Assembly: GCA_006226425.1 (NCBI GenBank)
Contig: SBGX01000029.1
Span: 1 to 64,000 of the forward strand
Length of the DNA: 64,000 nt
Source of the DNA: Bacteroidota bacterium
GTDB taxonomy: Bacteria > Bacteroidota > Bacteroidia > Flavobacteriales_D > Crocinitomicaceae
Direction of reading: 5' to 3'
Both the position numbers and the translations under genes were made by a program. Numbering within the stretch: the stretch's first letter is position 1; every line of letters begins with the position of its first letter. The notes under the pieces are model-generated. The model was not told the origin of the DNA, searched no databases, and saw only the letters and a program-made list of their open reading frames with translations. This document shows, one piece after another, positions 1-7,604 of this stretch.

Positions 1-15
1 ATTAATTTAATTTGT

Positions 16-537
16 TTAAGCTCTCTCTTCGAGTGCTTTGATGAGGCCAGCCAAAGTGCTGCCTCCACTGTTAAGTGACGATACAACGTTCTTAGCAGGG
101 CTTTGAAGCAATCCGATGATATCTCCAAGCAATTCTTCCTTGCTCTTCAGATTCGTCAGCGTGTCAATTTGGTTATCTCCAACATAAATTGCCTCGTCGA
201 TGAATGCTCCTTTCAGGATCGGCTTATCGCTTTTCTTGCGAAAGTCTTTGATAAGCTTAGCCGGGGCATTACCTACGGTAGCAAACATGATGGAAGTAGG
301 CCCGGATAAAACGGCAGTCAATTCACTGTAGTCTTTTCCATCAACACGTTCCATTGCTTTTTCTAACAAAGTGTTCTTAACGACTTTCAGTTTAATGTCA
401 GCCTGAAAACACTTTCTACGCAACTGATTAACTGTTTCTACACTCAGTTCAGCTGTGTCTGCCAGATAAAACACGTTAGCTTCTGAAAGCTCTGCAGCCA
501 GATCGTCAATGTATTTAGCTTTTTCTTCTTTTGTCAT
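16..537 (-). CDS. rplJ: 50S ribosomal protein L10
   Basis: L10 forms the base of the ribosomal stalk and binds L7/L12 dimers and 23S rRNA. The 173-residue product has the family layout: an N-terminal globular RNA-binding part (start MTKEEKAKYIDDLAAEL, then LRRKCFQADIKLKVVKNTLL) and a C-terminal helix for L7/L12 binding. Length is normal (E. coli about 165). The ATG at 537 lies 13 bases after the rplA stop, so it is co-transcribed in the rplK-rplA-rplJ run. The next gene expected, rplL, would lie beyond the left edge. In other bacteria L10 represses this operon by binding a leader; I see no clear leader structure in this short gap. Confidence 0.97.
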   Translation of the reverse strand: MTKEEKAKYIDDLAAELSEANVFYLADTAELSVETVNQLRRKCFQADIKLKVVKNTLLEKAMERVDGKDYSELTAVLSGPTSIMFATVGNAPAKLIKDFRKKSDKPILKGAFIDEAIYVGDNQIDTLTNLKSKEELLGDIIGLLQSPAKNVVSSLNSGGSTLAGLIKALEERA

Positions 538-550
538 AATCGTACGTGTT

Positions 551-1246
551 TTAAGCTACCACTGATTTGGCATCGATTTGAATACTTGGGCTCATGGTCG
601 AACTCAGGTAAATACTTCTCATGTATGTTCCCTTTGCCGACGATGGTTTCATCTTGTTCAAAGTTGAAATCAATTCCATGGCATTCTCTCTCAATTTCTG
701 ACCATCAAAGCTGGCCTTTCCAATTGAAGTGTGAATATTCCCGAATTTATCTACTTTGAAGTCGATTTTACCGGCTTTTACCTCCTCAACCGCTTTCGCC
801 ACGTCCATTGTTACGGTACCGGTTTTAGGGTTTGGCATCAGACCTCTTGGTCCCAATACTCGACCCAATGCACCAACTTTACCCATAACAGATGGCATTG
901 TGATGATTACGTCAATGTCCGTCCAACCACCTTTAATTTTGGTGATGTAGTCGTCCAGTCCAACATGATCTGCACCAGCAGCTTTTGCTTCAGCTTCCTT
1001 GTCAGGAGTACAAAGTACAAGTACTTTCACATCCTTTCCGGTTCCGTGAGGCAGAGCCACCGTTCCGCGAATCATTTGATTGGCTTTTCGAGGATCAACT
1101 CCCAATCGAACACTAATATCAACGGAAGCATCGAATTTAGTCGTAGTGATATCCTTCACTAAATCACATGCCTCAACCAAGGTGTAAGCTTTGTTCGAAT
1201 CATATTTCGCCAAAACTTCTTTTCTCTTCTTAGATACTCTTCCCAT
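551..1246 (-). CDS. rplA: 50S ribosomal protein L1
   Basis: L1 binds 23S rRNA at the L1 stalk and takes part in release of deacylated tRNA from the E site. The 231-residue protein is full length (family about 230) and carries the conserved stretch [19 protein letters not shown] in its second half. Its ATG at 1246 lies 11 bases after the rplK stop and its stop is 13 bases before rplJ, placing it in the middle of the ribosomal protein run. Overlapping opposite-strand frames of up to 143 codons are shadows. Confidence 0.97.
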   Translation of the reverse strand: MGRVSKKRKEVLAKYDSNKAYTLVEACDLVKDITTTKFDASVDISVRLGVDPRKANQMIRGTVALPHGTGKDVKVLVLCTPDKEAEAKAAGADHVGLDDYITKIKGGWTDIDVIITMPSVMGKVGALGRVLGPRGLMPNPKTGTVTMDVAKAVEEVKAGKIDFKVDKFGNIHTSIGKASFDGQKLRENAMELISTLNKMKPSSAKGTYMRSIYLSSTMSPSIQIDAKSVVA

Positions 1247-1257
1247 GATTTCTACAG

Positions 1258-1704
1258 TTATTTAGCCTTTGGTGCTTCACCACCTTTGACGTTAACACCC
1301 ATACTTCTTGCCGTACCAGCTACCATAGACATTGCTGAATCAACTGTAAAACAGTTAAGATCCGGCAATTTGTCCTCGGCAATGGTTCTGATTTGATCCC
1401 AGGAAATAGTTCCTACTTTCAATTTGTTTGGAGTAGGCGAACCTGACTTCAACTTAATTGATTCTTTGATCTGAACCGCCGCTGGAGGCGTTTTGATAAC
1501 AAAGTCGAAAGATTTGTCACTGTAAACAGTGATAACACATGGCAGAACCTTTCCTGCTTTATCCTGCGTACGAGCATTGAACTGCTTGCAGAACTCCATG
1601 ATGTTGACCCCTTTTGCACCGAGTGCTGGACCAACTGGAGGAGCTGGATTGGCTGCGCCACCTTTGATCTGTAATTTGATCAATCCTGCTACTTCTTTAG
1701 CCAT
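1258..1704 (-). CDS. rplK: 50S ribosomal protein L11
   Basis: L11 binds the GTPase-associated centre of 23S rRNA and contacts elongation and release factors. The 148-residue product shows the N-terminal domain signature [20 protein letters not shown] (the proline-rich lid near residues 15-34) and the C-terminal rRNA-binding domain. It lies downstream of nusG after an 80-base gap and directly upstream of rplA, the usual bacterial order. The gap (1705-1785) contains no terminator, so read-through from nusG is likely. Confidence 0.97.
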   Translation of the reverse strand: MAKEVAGLIKLQIKGGAANPAPPVGPALGAKGVNIMEFCKQFNARTQDKAGKVLPCVITVYSDKSFDFVIKTPPAAVQIKESIKLKSGSPTPNKLKVGTISWDQIRTIAEDKLPDLNCFTVDSAMSMVAGTARSMGVNVKGGEAPKAK

Positions 1705-1785
1705 TTATTTATAGTTTATGTAGTCAAACATGAGCATCGATGGGAAGCTTTAATCATCTTACTCACTCCTACGGTTAATACAACT

Positions 1786-2337
1786 TTAAACTTCCTTCTC
1801 TACTTGCATATAACTCAATTCAAGCAAATTCTTCCGTCCGAAGATTTTTACCATTACCTTGAGTTTTTTCTTCTCTTCATTGATTTCATCGATCACACCA
1901 CTAAAGTTGTTGAATGGTCCGTCGATTACCTTCACTGGCTCTCCGATGACAAATGGAATTTTCATTTCTTCCTCGGTTTCCAGCAATTCGTCTACTTTAC
2001 CTAAAATTCGATTGACTTCTGAAGTCCTCATTGGAACCGGATCACCTCCCTTTTCAGCTCCAAGGAATCCAATGACATTGGGAATTCCTTTGATCACGTG
2101 AGGAACCTCACCAACCAGGGCTGCTTCAATCAAAACATATCCTGGCAAATAAGATTTCTCTTTGCTGATTTTCTTTCCATTTCGGATCTGAAATACTTTC
2201 TCTGTTGGAATCAGTACCTGCTCCACATAATCATTAAGCTTATGACGAGAAATCTCCAGTTCCAGATACTCCTTCACCTTTTTTTCCTTCCCACTTACGG
2301 CACGAATAACGTACCATCTCTTTTTGATCTCTGCCAT
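1786..2337 (-). CDS. nusG: Transcription termination/antitermination protein NusG
   Basis: NusG binds RNA polymerase and couples elongation to ribosomes or Rho. At 183 residues it has the standard two domains: the NGN domain from residue 7 (RWYVIRAVSGKEKKVKEYLE) and a C-terminal KOW domain (about residues 130-165, VIDGPFNNFSGVIDEI) ending in a FGRKNLLELSY segment. The ATG at 2337 is four bases after the secE stop. The secE-nusG-rplK-rplA-rplJ order is near universal in bacteria and supports the call. Confidence 0.97.
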   Translation of the reverse strand: MAEIKKRWYVIRAVSGKEKKVKEYLELEISRHKLNDYVEQVLIPTEKVFQIRNGKKISKEKSYLPGYVLIEAALVGEVPHVIKGIPNVIGFLGAEKGGDPVPMRTSEVNRILGKVDELLETEEEMKIPFVIGEPVKVIDGPFNNFSGVIDEINEEKKKLKVMVKIFGRKNLLELSYMQVEKEV

Positions 2338-2341
2338 TTTC

Positions 2342-2566
2342 TTAATTAAAAATTTGATATACGAAGCCTAAGACACCTTTCCAAATGGATTTTTCCTCAC
2401 CGGAAATTCCAAATGCGAAATCCATCAAAAAGATGAGGGCAGTAAAAATAACGGTAGCAACTACCACAATGATGGTGTTGCTCTGTAATTCTTTCCAGGT
2501 TGGCCATGTGACGCGGTGAACAAGTTCTGTTACCGTTTCACTTATATAATCTTTAATTTTTGACAC
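2342..2566 (-). CDS. secE: Preprotein translocase subunit SecE (GTG start)
   Basis: SecE is the small membrane subunit that clamps SecY in the general secretion channel. The 74-residue protein has the short, single-helix form typical of most bacteria: an amphipathic N-terminal part with the conserved VTWPTWKEL, then one membrane helix (about residues 30-52, NTIIVVVATVIFTALIFLMD). The start is a GTG at 2564-2566; there is no in-frame ATG nearby that keeps the conserved N-terminus. It sits between tRNA-Trp and nusG, its usual position. Confidence 0.95.
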   Translation of the reverse strand: MSKIKDYISETVTELVHRVTWPTWKELQSNTIIVVVATVIFTALIFLMDFAFGISGEEKSIWKGVLGFVYQIFN

Positions 2567-2582
2567 CTCTTATTTTCTTTTG

Positions 2583-2655
2583 CACGGGCGGTAGGATTCG
2601 AACCCACGACCAATGGTTTTGGAGACCACTACTCTACCAGCTGAGCTACACCCGT
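2583..2655 (-). tRNA. tRNA-Trp (anticodon CCA)
   Basis: A 73-base cloverleaf on the minus strand: acceptor ACGGGTG pairs with CGCCCGT (one T-G pair), the D-arm contains AGCTCAGCTGG, the anticodon loop is CTCCAAA, and the T-loop reads GTTCGAATC. The anticodon CCA reads UGG. CCA is not encoded. It lies between tuf and secE, a common Bacteroidota arrangement. Confidence 0.96.
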
Positions 2656-2657
2656 AT

Positions 2658-2683
2658 AAAAAGGGGAGTTAAACTCCCCTTTT
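2658..2683 (-). terminator. Hairpin terminator after tuf
   Basis: A 10-bp perfect stem AAAAGGGGAG/CTCCCCTTTT with a five-base loop lies 18 bases after the tuf stop. On the minus strand it ends in TTTTTATA. It can end tuf transcripts, with partial read-through supplying tRNA-Trp, secE and nusG. The stem is symmetric, but no gene points at it from the other side. Confidence 0.8.
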
Positions 2684-2701
2684 CTACGTTTATGTAATCG
2701 A

Positions 2702-3889
2702 TTAAGAAATGATTTCAGTAACCTGACCAGCTCCTACTGTTCTACCTCCTTCACGGATGGCAAAACGAAGTCCTTTGTCCATTGCTACTGGTACGATCAA
2801 CTTAACCGTAATTGTAACGTTATCTCCTGGCATTACCATTTCACGACCGTCAGTCAAGAAAATCTCTCCAGTTACATCCGTTGTACGGAAGTAGAACTGT
2901 GGACGGTATTTGTTGTGGAATGGAGTGTGACGTCCACCTTCTTCTTTTTTCAAAACGTAAATCTCAGCTTTGAATTCAGTATGTGGAGTTGTAGAACCTG
3001 GCTTACAGATAACCATACCTCTTCTGATGTCAGATTTTTCAATACCTCTCAACAACAGACCTACGTTATCTCCAGCTTCACCTTTGTCAAGGATCTTACG
3101 GAACATTTCTACCCCTGTAACTGTAGATTCCAATTTCTCATCACCCATTCCCAGGATCTCAACAGGATCACCAGAGTTGATGATACCAGTCTCGATACGT
3201 CCTGTAGCTACTGTACCACGACCTGTAATCGTAAATACGTCTTCTACTGGCATCAAGAAAGGCTTGTCAACTTCACGTGGAGGAAGTTCAATGTAAGTAT
3301 CAACAGCTTCCATCAATTCGTTCACTGTTTGCACCCACTTATCTTCACCGTTCAAAGCACCCAAAGCAGAACCTTGGATAACAGGTGTGTTATCTCCATC
3401 GTAATCGTAGAAAGAAAGCAATTCTCTGATTTCCATTTCTACCAACTCAAGCAATTCTGGATCGTCTACCATGTCCACTTTGTTCATGAAAACAACCATT
3501 CTAGGAACACCTACCTGACGTCCCAAAAGGATGTGCTCACGAGTCTGTGGCATCGGTCCATCTGTTGCAGCAACCACCAAGATCGCTCCGTCCATCTGTG
3601 CAGCTCCGGTAACCATGTTCTTTACATAGTCGGCGTGACCTGGACAGTCAACGTGTGCGTAGTGACGGTTAGCCGTCGAATACTCGATGTGTGATGTGTT
3701 AATTGTAATACCACGCTCTTTTTCTTCCGGTGCGTTATCGATGGAAGAGAAATCACGTGTTTCAGCCAAACCTTGCGATGAAAGAACGCTAGAAATAGCG
3801 GCAGTCAAGGTGGTCTTACCGTGGTCAACGTGACCAATTGTTCCGATGTTTACGTGTGGTTTGGAACGATCAAAATTTTCCTTAGCCAT
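2702..3889 (-). CDS. tuf: Translation elongation factor EF-Tu
   Basis: EF-Tu is the GTPase that brings aminoacyl-tRNA to the ribosome. The 395-residue product is full length with all guanine-nucleotide motifs: GHVDHGKTT (residues 19-27, P-loop), DCPGHADY (about 80), NKVD (about 135), and the switch I segment [12 protein letters not shown]. Domains II and III follow ([13 protein letters not shown]). The gene follows four tRNA genes and precedes tRNA-Trp-secE. Long opposite-strand frames here, up to 259 codons, are shadows of its biased codon use. Confidence 0.98.
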   Translation of the reverse strand: MAKENFDRSKPHVNIGTIGHVDHGKTTLTAAISSVLSSQGLAETRDFSSIDNAPEEKERGITINTSHIEYSTANRHYAHVDCPGHADYVKNMVTGAAQMDGAILVVAATDGPMPQTREHILLGRQVGVPRMVVFMNKVDMVDDPELLELVEMEIRELLSFYDYDGDNTPVIQGSALGALNGEDKWVQTVNELMEAVDTYIELPPREVDKPFLMPVEDVFTITGRGTVATGRIETGIINSGDPVEILGMGDEKLESTVTGVEMFRKILDKGEAGDNVGLLLRGIEKSDIRRGMVICKPGSTTPHTEFKAEIYVLKKEEGGRHTPFHNKYRPQFYFRTTDVTGEIFLTDGREMVMPGDNVTITVKLIVPVAMDKGLRFAIREGGRTVGAGQVTEIIS

Positions 3890-3978
3890 TTTTGTATTTG
3901 TTACTTAGTTATTAATAAATTGCCTAACCCTTAATATATACAAAATTCCATCCGTACATTCGGATGAAAAGTCGCATG

Positions 3979-4050
3979 AGCCAATGACGAGATTTGAACT
4001 CGTGACCTCTTCCTTACCAAGGAAGCGCTCTACCCCTGAGCTACACCGGC
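3979..4050 (-). tRNA. tRNA-Thr (anticodon GGT)
   Basis: A 72-base cloverleaf: acceptor GCCGGTG pairs with CATTGGC (two G-T pairs), the D-arm is GCTCAGGGG, the anticodon stem is CTTCC/GGAAG around TTGGTAA, and the T-loop is GTTCAAATC. The anticodon GGT reads ACC/ACU. Discriminator T; CCA is not encoded. It is the last of four clustered tRNAs before tuf. Confidence 0.95.
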
Positions 4051-4069
4051 AATGTCCCTTAAAATTTTG

Positions 4070-4142
4070 AGCGGGAGACGAGATTCGAACTCGCGACCCT
4101 CAGCTTGGAAGGCTGACGCTCTACCAACTGAGCTACTCCCGC
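4070..4142 (-). tRNA. tRNA-Gly (anticodon TCC)
   Basis: A 73-base cloverleaf: acceptor GCGGGAG/CTCCCGC is perfect, the anticodon stem TCAGC/GCTGA closes the loop CTTCCAA, and the T-loop is GTTCGAATC. The anticodon TCC reads GGA/GGG. CCA is not encoded. It lies 19 bases from tRNA-Thr(GGT) in the same transcript. Confidence 0.96.
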
Positions 4143-4167
4143 TTAATATTGTTTGTTTCAATGCTTG

Positions 4168-4249
4168 TGGGAGTGGATGGACTCGAACCAACGATACCTT
4201 ACGGTGACAGATTTACAGTCTGCTGCAATAGCCACTATGCGACACTCCC
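4168..4249 (-). tRNA. tRNA-Tyr (anticodon GTA)
   Basis: An 82-base class II tRNA with a long variable arm: acceptor GGGAGTG/CACTCCC, anticodon loop CTGTAAA giving GTA, variable arm around CACCGTAAGGTATC, T-loop GTTCGAGTC, discriminator A. CCA is not encoded. Confidence 0.95.
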
Positions 4250-4259
4250 TTTCCCTATG

Positions 4260-4333
4260 AGCCGGTGGAGGGATTCGAACCCCCGACCAGCTGATTACAA
4301 ATCAGCTGCTCTGGCCAACTGAGCTACACCGGC
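4260..4333 (-). tRNA. tRNA-Thr (anticodon TGT)
   Basis: A 74-base cloverleaf: acceptor GCCGGTG/CACCGGC is perfect, the anticodon stem GCTGA/TCAGC closes TTTGTAA, and the T-loop is GTTCGAATC. The anticodon TGT reads ACA/ACG. It is the first gene of the tRNA-tuf operon. Together with the GGT isoacceptor the operon supplies two of the threonine tRNAs. Confidence 0.96.
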
Positions 4334-4394
4334 ACATTGAAAAAAAACTATTTAAAGAACGTTTTGTTTAAAAATTGTTTCCCTTTTGGGACTG

Positions 4395-4424
4395 CAAATG
4401 TATGAATAAAATTTGTTGTGACAA
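4395..4424 (-). promoter_or_regulatory. Promoter of the tRNA-tuf-secE-nusG-rpl operon
   Basis: On the minus strand TTG (4422-4424) is separated by exactly 19 bases from TACATTTG (4395-4402). This matches the Bacteroidota primary sigma consensus (TTG/TTTG then TAnnTTTG). It lies about 60 bases upstream of tRNA-Thr(TGT), with no other gene between. The same spacing recurs at rpsU and the OmpA-like gene. Confidence 0.75.
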
Positions 4425-4443
4425 GCTTTTTATAAAAAAAAAG

Positions 4444-4475
4444 CAAAAAAAATAGGGGTGCTCGACAACACCCCT
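4444..4475 (-). terminator. Rho-independent terminator after hpf
   Basis: A 7-bp stem AGGGGTG/CACCCCT with an eight-base loop is followed on the minus strand by ATTTTTTTTGC. It lies about 20 bases after the hpf stop and separates the xerC-hpf unit from the tRNA-tuf promoter. Confidence 0.85.
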
Positions 4476-4495
4476 GCAAATCAATGCATTTTAAT

Positions 4496-4792
4496 TTAAT
4501 TAACCAGATGTCTTTTTTGTTTTTCTACCTGTTTTCTTAAGGCTTCAACGGAAAGAGCGATCGCTTCTTCAAAGGATTTACATTGTTTTTTTGCGAATAA
4601 TTCTTTTCCGGGAACCAATAATTTTACTTCACTAACTTTATTTTCCCGATCACTTGATTTGTCAAGCCTGAGATAAACCTCTCCGGCTACTATATGGTCA
4701 AAGAACAATTCCAGTTTACTGACTTTTTCATTGACGTATTGAATTAACTTTTTGTCTGCCGTGAAATGAACAGAGTGAACTTTGATATCCAT
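4496..4792 (-). CDS. hpf: Ribosome hibernation promoting factor, short form
   Basis: Members of the HPF/RaiA (sigma-54 modulation protein) family bind the 30S decoding centre in stationary phase and shut down or dimerise ribosomes. The 98-residue product covers only the N-terminal beta-alpha domain (VHFTADKKLIQYVNEKVSKL, then EVYLRLDK and EVKLLVPGKELFAKK); it lacks the C-terminal dimerisation domain of long HPF. It starts five bases after the xerC-like stop and is followed by a terminator. Whether it acts like HPF or YfiA cannot be told from sequence. Confidence 0.9.
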   Translation of the reverse strand: MDIKVHSVHFTADKKLIQYVNEKVSKLELFFDHIVAGEVYLRLDKSSDRENKVSEVKLLVPGKELFAKKQCKSFEEAIALSVEALRKQVEKQKRHLVN

Positions 4793-4797
4793 AGCTA

Positions 4798-5673
4798 TTA
4801 GTTTTTTTTGCTCCCCCTGGGGTGAGCTGATGAATAAATATTTGTTAATTCTGCGAACGAGTTGTGTGTGTAAACCTGAGTGGCCGCCAAACTGGCATGC
4901 CCTAACAAATCCTTTAAGCTTTCCAGTCCTGCACCATTGTTTAGCAGGTGTGTGGCAAAGGTATGTCGTAGCACATGCGGACTATTCACATCCAAACTCG
5001 CAGCTAAGCCAAGGTAATGATTAATTTTTCTATATACAAATTTCGGATACAGTTTTTTACCGTTGTCTAGAACGAATAAATAAGAATGTCCGGGATCTAG
5101 TCTTCTGCGCTGCTGCTCGTAGTTGCTAATGTCTTTCCGAAGTTCTTCCGAAATAGGAATCAGGCGTTCCTTTTTCCGCTTTCCAATAACCTTGATGTGT
5201 CGATCATAAATTTGATCTTCGCTTAGTTCAATGAGTTCACTTAATCGAATTCCTGTTTGATAAAATGTTTCAAAAATCAGACGGTCTCTGAGTCCTGAAA
5301 AGGTGTTTGGAAAAATTAGTTCCAGTTTTTCCGGTAGCACTTCACTTTCCTTGGCGAATACAGGGAGTTTTTTGTCTTGTCGTGGTCCACGAATTCGTTT
5401 GAGTGGATTGTGGTCGATGAGTTGATTCTTCATAGACCAGGTAAAAAATGCTCGAAGTGCAGCGAGCTTTCGGTTGATGGTTCGGTTGCTGTTTTGTTCA
5501 CTCAGTTCTACAATCCACGATCTAATTAGTTGGTGATTAACTTCCTTTAAATCGGAGGGAGTTTGAACTTCTGCAAAATCCAGGAACTGCTCAATATCCC
5601 CCACATAGGCTGTGTGCGTGTGCTGAGAGAAACGCTTTTCGCTGTGGAGGTACTGGCTAAATTTTGCAAGCAT
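4798..5673 (-). CDS. xerC: Tyrosine recombinase, XerC/XerD family
   Basis: A 291-residue tyrosine site-specific recombinase, the size of chromosomal XerC/XerD, which resolve chromosome dimers at dif. The N-terminal SAM-like core-binding domain spans about residues 1-85. The catalytic set is complete: R143 (QTGIRLSEL), a lysine in the KVIGKRKKER hairpin, H233 and R236 (HVLRHTFATH), H259 (LLGHASL) and nucleophile Y268 (TQVYTHNS). It overlaps no mobile genes and lies between rpsU and hpf, a conserved housekeeping setting in Bacteroidota. C versus D cannot be decided by eye. The rpsU terminator lies just before its start, so it needs its own promoter or read-through. Confidence 0.88.
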   Translation of the reverse strand: MLAKFSQYLHSEKRFSQHTHTAYVGDIEQFLDFAEVQTPSDLKEVNHQLIRSWIVELSEQNSNRTINRKLAALRAFFTWSMKNQLIDHNPLKRIRGPRQDKKLPVFAKESEVLPEKLELIFPNTFSGLRDRLIFETFYQTGIRLSELIELSEDQIYDRHIKVIGKRKKERLIPISEELRKDISNYEQQRRRLDPGHSYLFVLDNGKKLYPKFVYRKINHYLGLAASLDVNSPHVLRHTFATHLLNNGAGLESLKDLLGHASLAATQVYTHNSFAELTNIYSSAHPRGSKKN

Positions 5674-5700
5674 AAAAAAAGGAGTCTATTTAGACTCCTT
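5674..5700 (-). terminator. Terminator between rpsU and xerC
   Basis: Stem AAGGAGTCT/AGACTCCTT with a four-base loop, followed on the minus strand by TTTTTTTATG. The T-run ends at the start codon of the xerC-like gene, so the hairpin could also affect its translation. Confidence 0.8.
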
Positions 5701-5736
5701 ATACGTAAATTTCGAAAAAAGTTTTCAGCGAATGGA

Positions 5737-5928
5737 TTATAGTTCCAAAGACTCCATTCTTTGACGATACGCTGCGCGAATCTTTCCTTGTCTGTTTTTA
5801 ACAGATGGTTTTACGAATTCTTTGCGGCTACGCAATTGTTTCATGACATTTGTTTTGTCAAATTTCTTCTTGTATTTCTTCAGCGCTCTCTCGATGTTTT
5901 CGCCTTCTTTTACTGGAACTATTAGCAT
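5737..5928 (-). CDS. rpsU: 30S ribosomal protein S21
   Basis: S21 is a small basic protein of the 30S platform, near the anti-Shine-Dalgarno end of 16S rRNA. The 63-residue product has the family start MLIVPVKEGENIERALKKYKK and the lysine/arginine-rich tail. In Bacteroidota S21 is part of the pocket that sequesters the 16S 3' tail, which fits the weak Shine-Dalgarno use seen here. It has its own promoter (5963-5994) and terminator (5674-5700), so it is probably a single-gene transcript. Confidence 0.96.
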   Translation of the reverse strand: MLIVPVKEGENIERALKKYKKKFDKTNVMKQLRSRKEFVKPSVKNRQGKIRAAYRQRMESLEL

Positions 5929-5962
5929 ATCTCGAATAATTATTTTTTACTTAATTGGGCTG

Positions 5963-5994
5963 CAAATTTAAGCTAAAATTTTAAACAAACAAAA
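5963..5994 (-). promoter_or_regulatory. Promoter of rpsU
   Basis: TTTTG (5990-5994) is followed after exactly 19 bases by TAAATTTG (5963-5970) on the minus strand, a full match to the Bacteroidota consensus. The predicted RNA start is about 30 bases before the rpsU ATG. Confidence 0.75.
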
Positions 5995-6011
5995 TTATGT
6001 TGAAAAAAGCA

Positions 6012-6539
6012 TCAATAGTTTACAATTGCCTGAATGGAAGGACTATACGGAGCTAGTTTCTCTTGCCCCTGAAGAAAATCCAGTTGAACAAGGAAGTCAA
6101 AGCCTGCTATTTCACCACCAGATTGTTTAATGAGCTGGGCCGCCGCCGCTGCAGATCCTCCCGTCGCTAGCAAATCATCATGGATCAGAACTCGATCACC
6201 TGCTCCGATAGCATCTGTGTGCATCTCAATGGTGGAGGTTCCGTATTCAAGGTCGTACTCTAGTGAGCTTTTGTTATAGGGAAGTTTTCCTTGTTTGCGA
6301 ATAAGGATGAATGGAATCCCCAAACGAATTGCTAGCGGATAACCAAAAAGAAAACCGCGACTTTCAATTCCAGCGATCTTATCGATTCCTTTGTTTCGAT
6401 ACTTTTCTTCCAGTGCCACAAGAATTTCTTCTGATAACTGTGGGTTCATCATGATCGGGGTAATGTCTTTGAACAAAATTCCTGGTTTTGGAAAATCAGG
6501 TACGTCCCGAATGGCCTGCATTACTTTTTCTACTAGCAT
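6012..6539 (-). CDS. apt: Adenine phosphoribosyltransferase
   Basis: Apt converts adenine and PRPP to AMP in purine salvage. The 175-residue product has the normal length and motifs: FPKPGILFKDITP near the N-terminus, GIESRGFLFG (about residues 58-67), and the PRPP-binding motif VLIHDDLLATGGSAAAA (about 126-142). It begins nine bases after the HhH gene's stop, so the two are probably co-transcribed. Confidence 0.96.
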   Translation of the reverse strand: MLVEKVMQAIRDVPDFPKPGILFKDITPIMMNPQLSEEILVALEEKYRNKGIDKIAGIESRGFLFGYPLAIRLGIPFILIRKQGKLPYNKSSLEYDLEYGTSTIEMHTDAIGAGDRVLIHDDLLATGGSAAAAAQLIKQSGGEIAGFDFLVQLDFLQGQEKLAPYSPSIQAIVNY

Positions 6540-6548
6540 ATCAGCGGA

Positions 6549-7427
6549 TTAAAGTGATAAATAAGGTTTTAATTTTTGAAAAATTTCGGGAGTCATCAAT
6601 TTTGACTCTCTGATCTCTTCGATCGATTGGAACTTTCCCCCACGTTGATTTCGCATTTTGAGGATAGAATTGGCTAAGTTCCAGTCGATGTAAGGGTGTT
6701 GTTTAAGTTGTTCCAGCTCTACTTGATTTAGTTGGATTTGTTTTAGTCCTGAAGACTTGATTTCAATGTACTTCTCAATTTGATCGAGTTTTTCCTGGTC
6801 AAATTTCCAGACTTCCAGTAATTGTTTTTTGTCATGGTAGCCTCCCAGTTGCTCCCTTCTTTTCAGAATTTGTTTGGCGAAAAATGGTCCGATTCCTCGA
6901 ATGCTAGTCAGATCTTCTTCATTGGCTGTATTTAGATCAATCAGTGTGCTGTTCTCATAAGTACGACTTTTCTCTACAGGCTCTGTCAAGCTGATTTTAC
7001 GTTCTGGATAGCTTATGGAGTCTTTAATGAGCTCAAAAAGTTCATCGGAGATCACGAATACTTTGCGGAGGTCTTCGTGCGAATAAAAGCCCCCTTTTCC
7101 AAAGCGAATAATTACGTCAGCTTGCTTTTGACTCAAGCCGAGCTTCATCCAGTCCGATGGAGCATAGTTGTTCGGATCGAAACGTCTTTCAGGTCGCGTG
7201 AATCGTTTTGCTTTCTTGGAACTCTTACGAAAGGTTTTTTGCTTACGGGCTTTTTTAAAGCCAATTGTAGCGGTCTGAATTTGTGTTTTTTCCGTCCGAC
7301 TGAATTCAATGTCTTTCGGTTTTTGAAAGAGAAAAATAAGCCTCGGGATAAAAACGGTTACGAAGAGGAAAGCAATGAACCAGGACATGGCACGTCTGGA
7401 TCGCTTTGAAAATTCTTCCGCTTTCAT
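6549..7427 (-). CDS. Membrane-anchored helix-hairpin-helix (ComEA-like) protein
   Basis: A 292-residue protein with one N-terminal membrane helix (about residues 14-33, MSWFIAFLFVTVFIPRLIFL), a very basic stretch (KKARKQKTFRKSSKKAKR), and at least two helix-hairpin-helix motifs (LNTANEEDLTSIRGIGPFFA, then DWNLANSILKMRNQRGG with IEEIRESKLM). ComEA proteins bind DNA at the cell surface during uptake; the HhH repeats point to DNA binding, but the orientation and length differ from classical ComEA, so a role in competence is only a possibility. It is followed closely by apt. Confidence 0.75.
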   Translation of the reverse strand: MKAEEFSKRSRRAMSWFIAFLFVTVFIPRLIFLFQKPKDIEFSRTEKTQIQTATIGFKKARKQKTFRKSSKKAKRFTRPERRFDPNNYAPSDWMKLGLSQKQADVIIRFGKGGFYSHEDLRKVFVISDELFELIKDSISYPERKISLTEPVEKSRTYENSTLIDLNTANEEDLTSIRGIGPFFAKQILKRREQLGGYHDKKQLLEVWKFDQEKLDQIEKYIEIKSSGLKQIQLNQVELEQLKQHPYIDWNLANSILKMRNQRGGKFQSIEEIRESKLMTPEIFQKLKPYLSL

Positions 7428-7460
7428 GAAAACAAGTATTGCTCGGTGTTCCCTGTAGGA

Positions 7461-7604
7461 CTATCGAGGTACGTCATCATTTTCGGAGTATGAATCCGGT
7501 TCTGGCTTTGGTTTGGAAGTTAGAACCCGGTAAAAAAAGTAACCTGTTACCACTACAAACGTCGCCTGTGTAATGACCATTGTTATAACTGCTCCTGAAC
7601 TCAT
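7461..7604 (-). CDS. Small single-helix companion of the NSS transporter (MetS-like)
   Basis: A 47-residue ORF begins with ATG at 7604, inside the stop of the upstream transporter gene (ATGA overlap), the usual sign of translational coupling. It has one hydrophobic helix (MSSGAVITMVITQATFVVVT...YFFYRV) followed by an acidic, proline-rich tail (KPKPEPDSYSENDD). In Corynebacterium the NSS transporter MetP needs a small subunit, MetS, and a family of methionine/alanine importer small subunits is known; this protein fits that size, topology and position. The assignment rests on context and topology, not on a residue match I could verify. Confidence 0.7.
   Translation of the reverse strand: MSSGAVITMVITQATFVVVTGYFFYRVLTSKPKPEPDSYSENDDVPR

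Noticed and set aside
1705-1785. L10/L11-type autoregulatory leader between nusG and rplK
   Set aside because: I could not find a convincing stem-loop resembling known ribosomal protein leaders in this 80-base gap.
2915-3694. 259-codon plus-strand ORF opposite tuf
   Set aside because: It is antisense to the highly conserved EF-Tu gene, begins without promoter, and its predicted protein is a low-complexity mix (Cys, His, Ser, Phe rich) typical of a shadow frame.
5674-5700. Possible regulatory hairpin of the xerC-like gene
   Set aside because: The stem with following T-run fits a terminator for rpsU better; an effect on xerC is only a side possibility.
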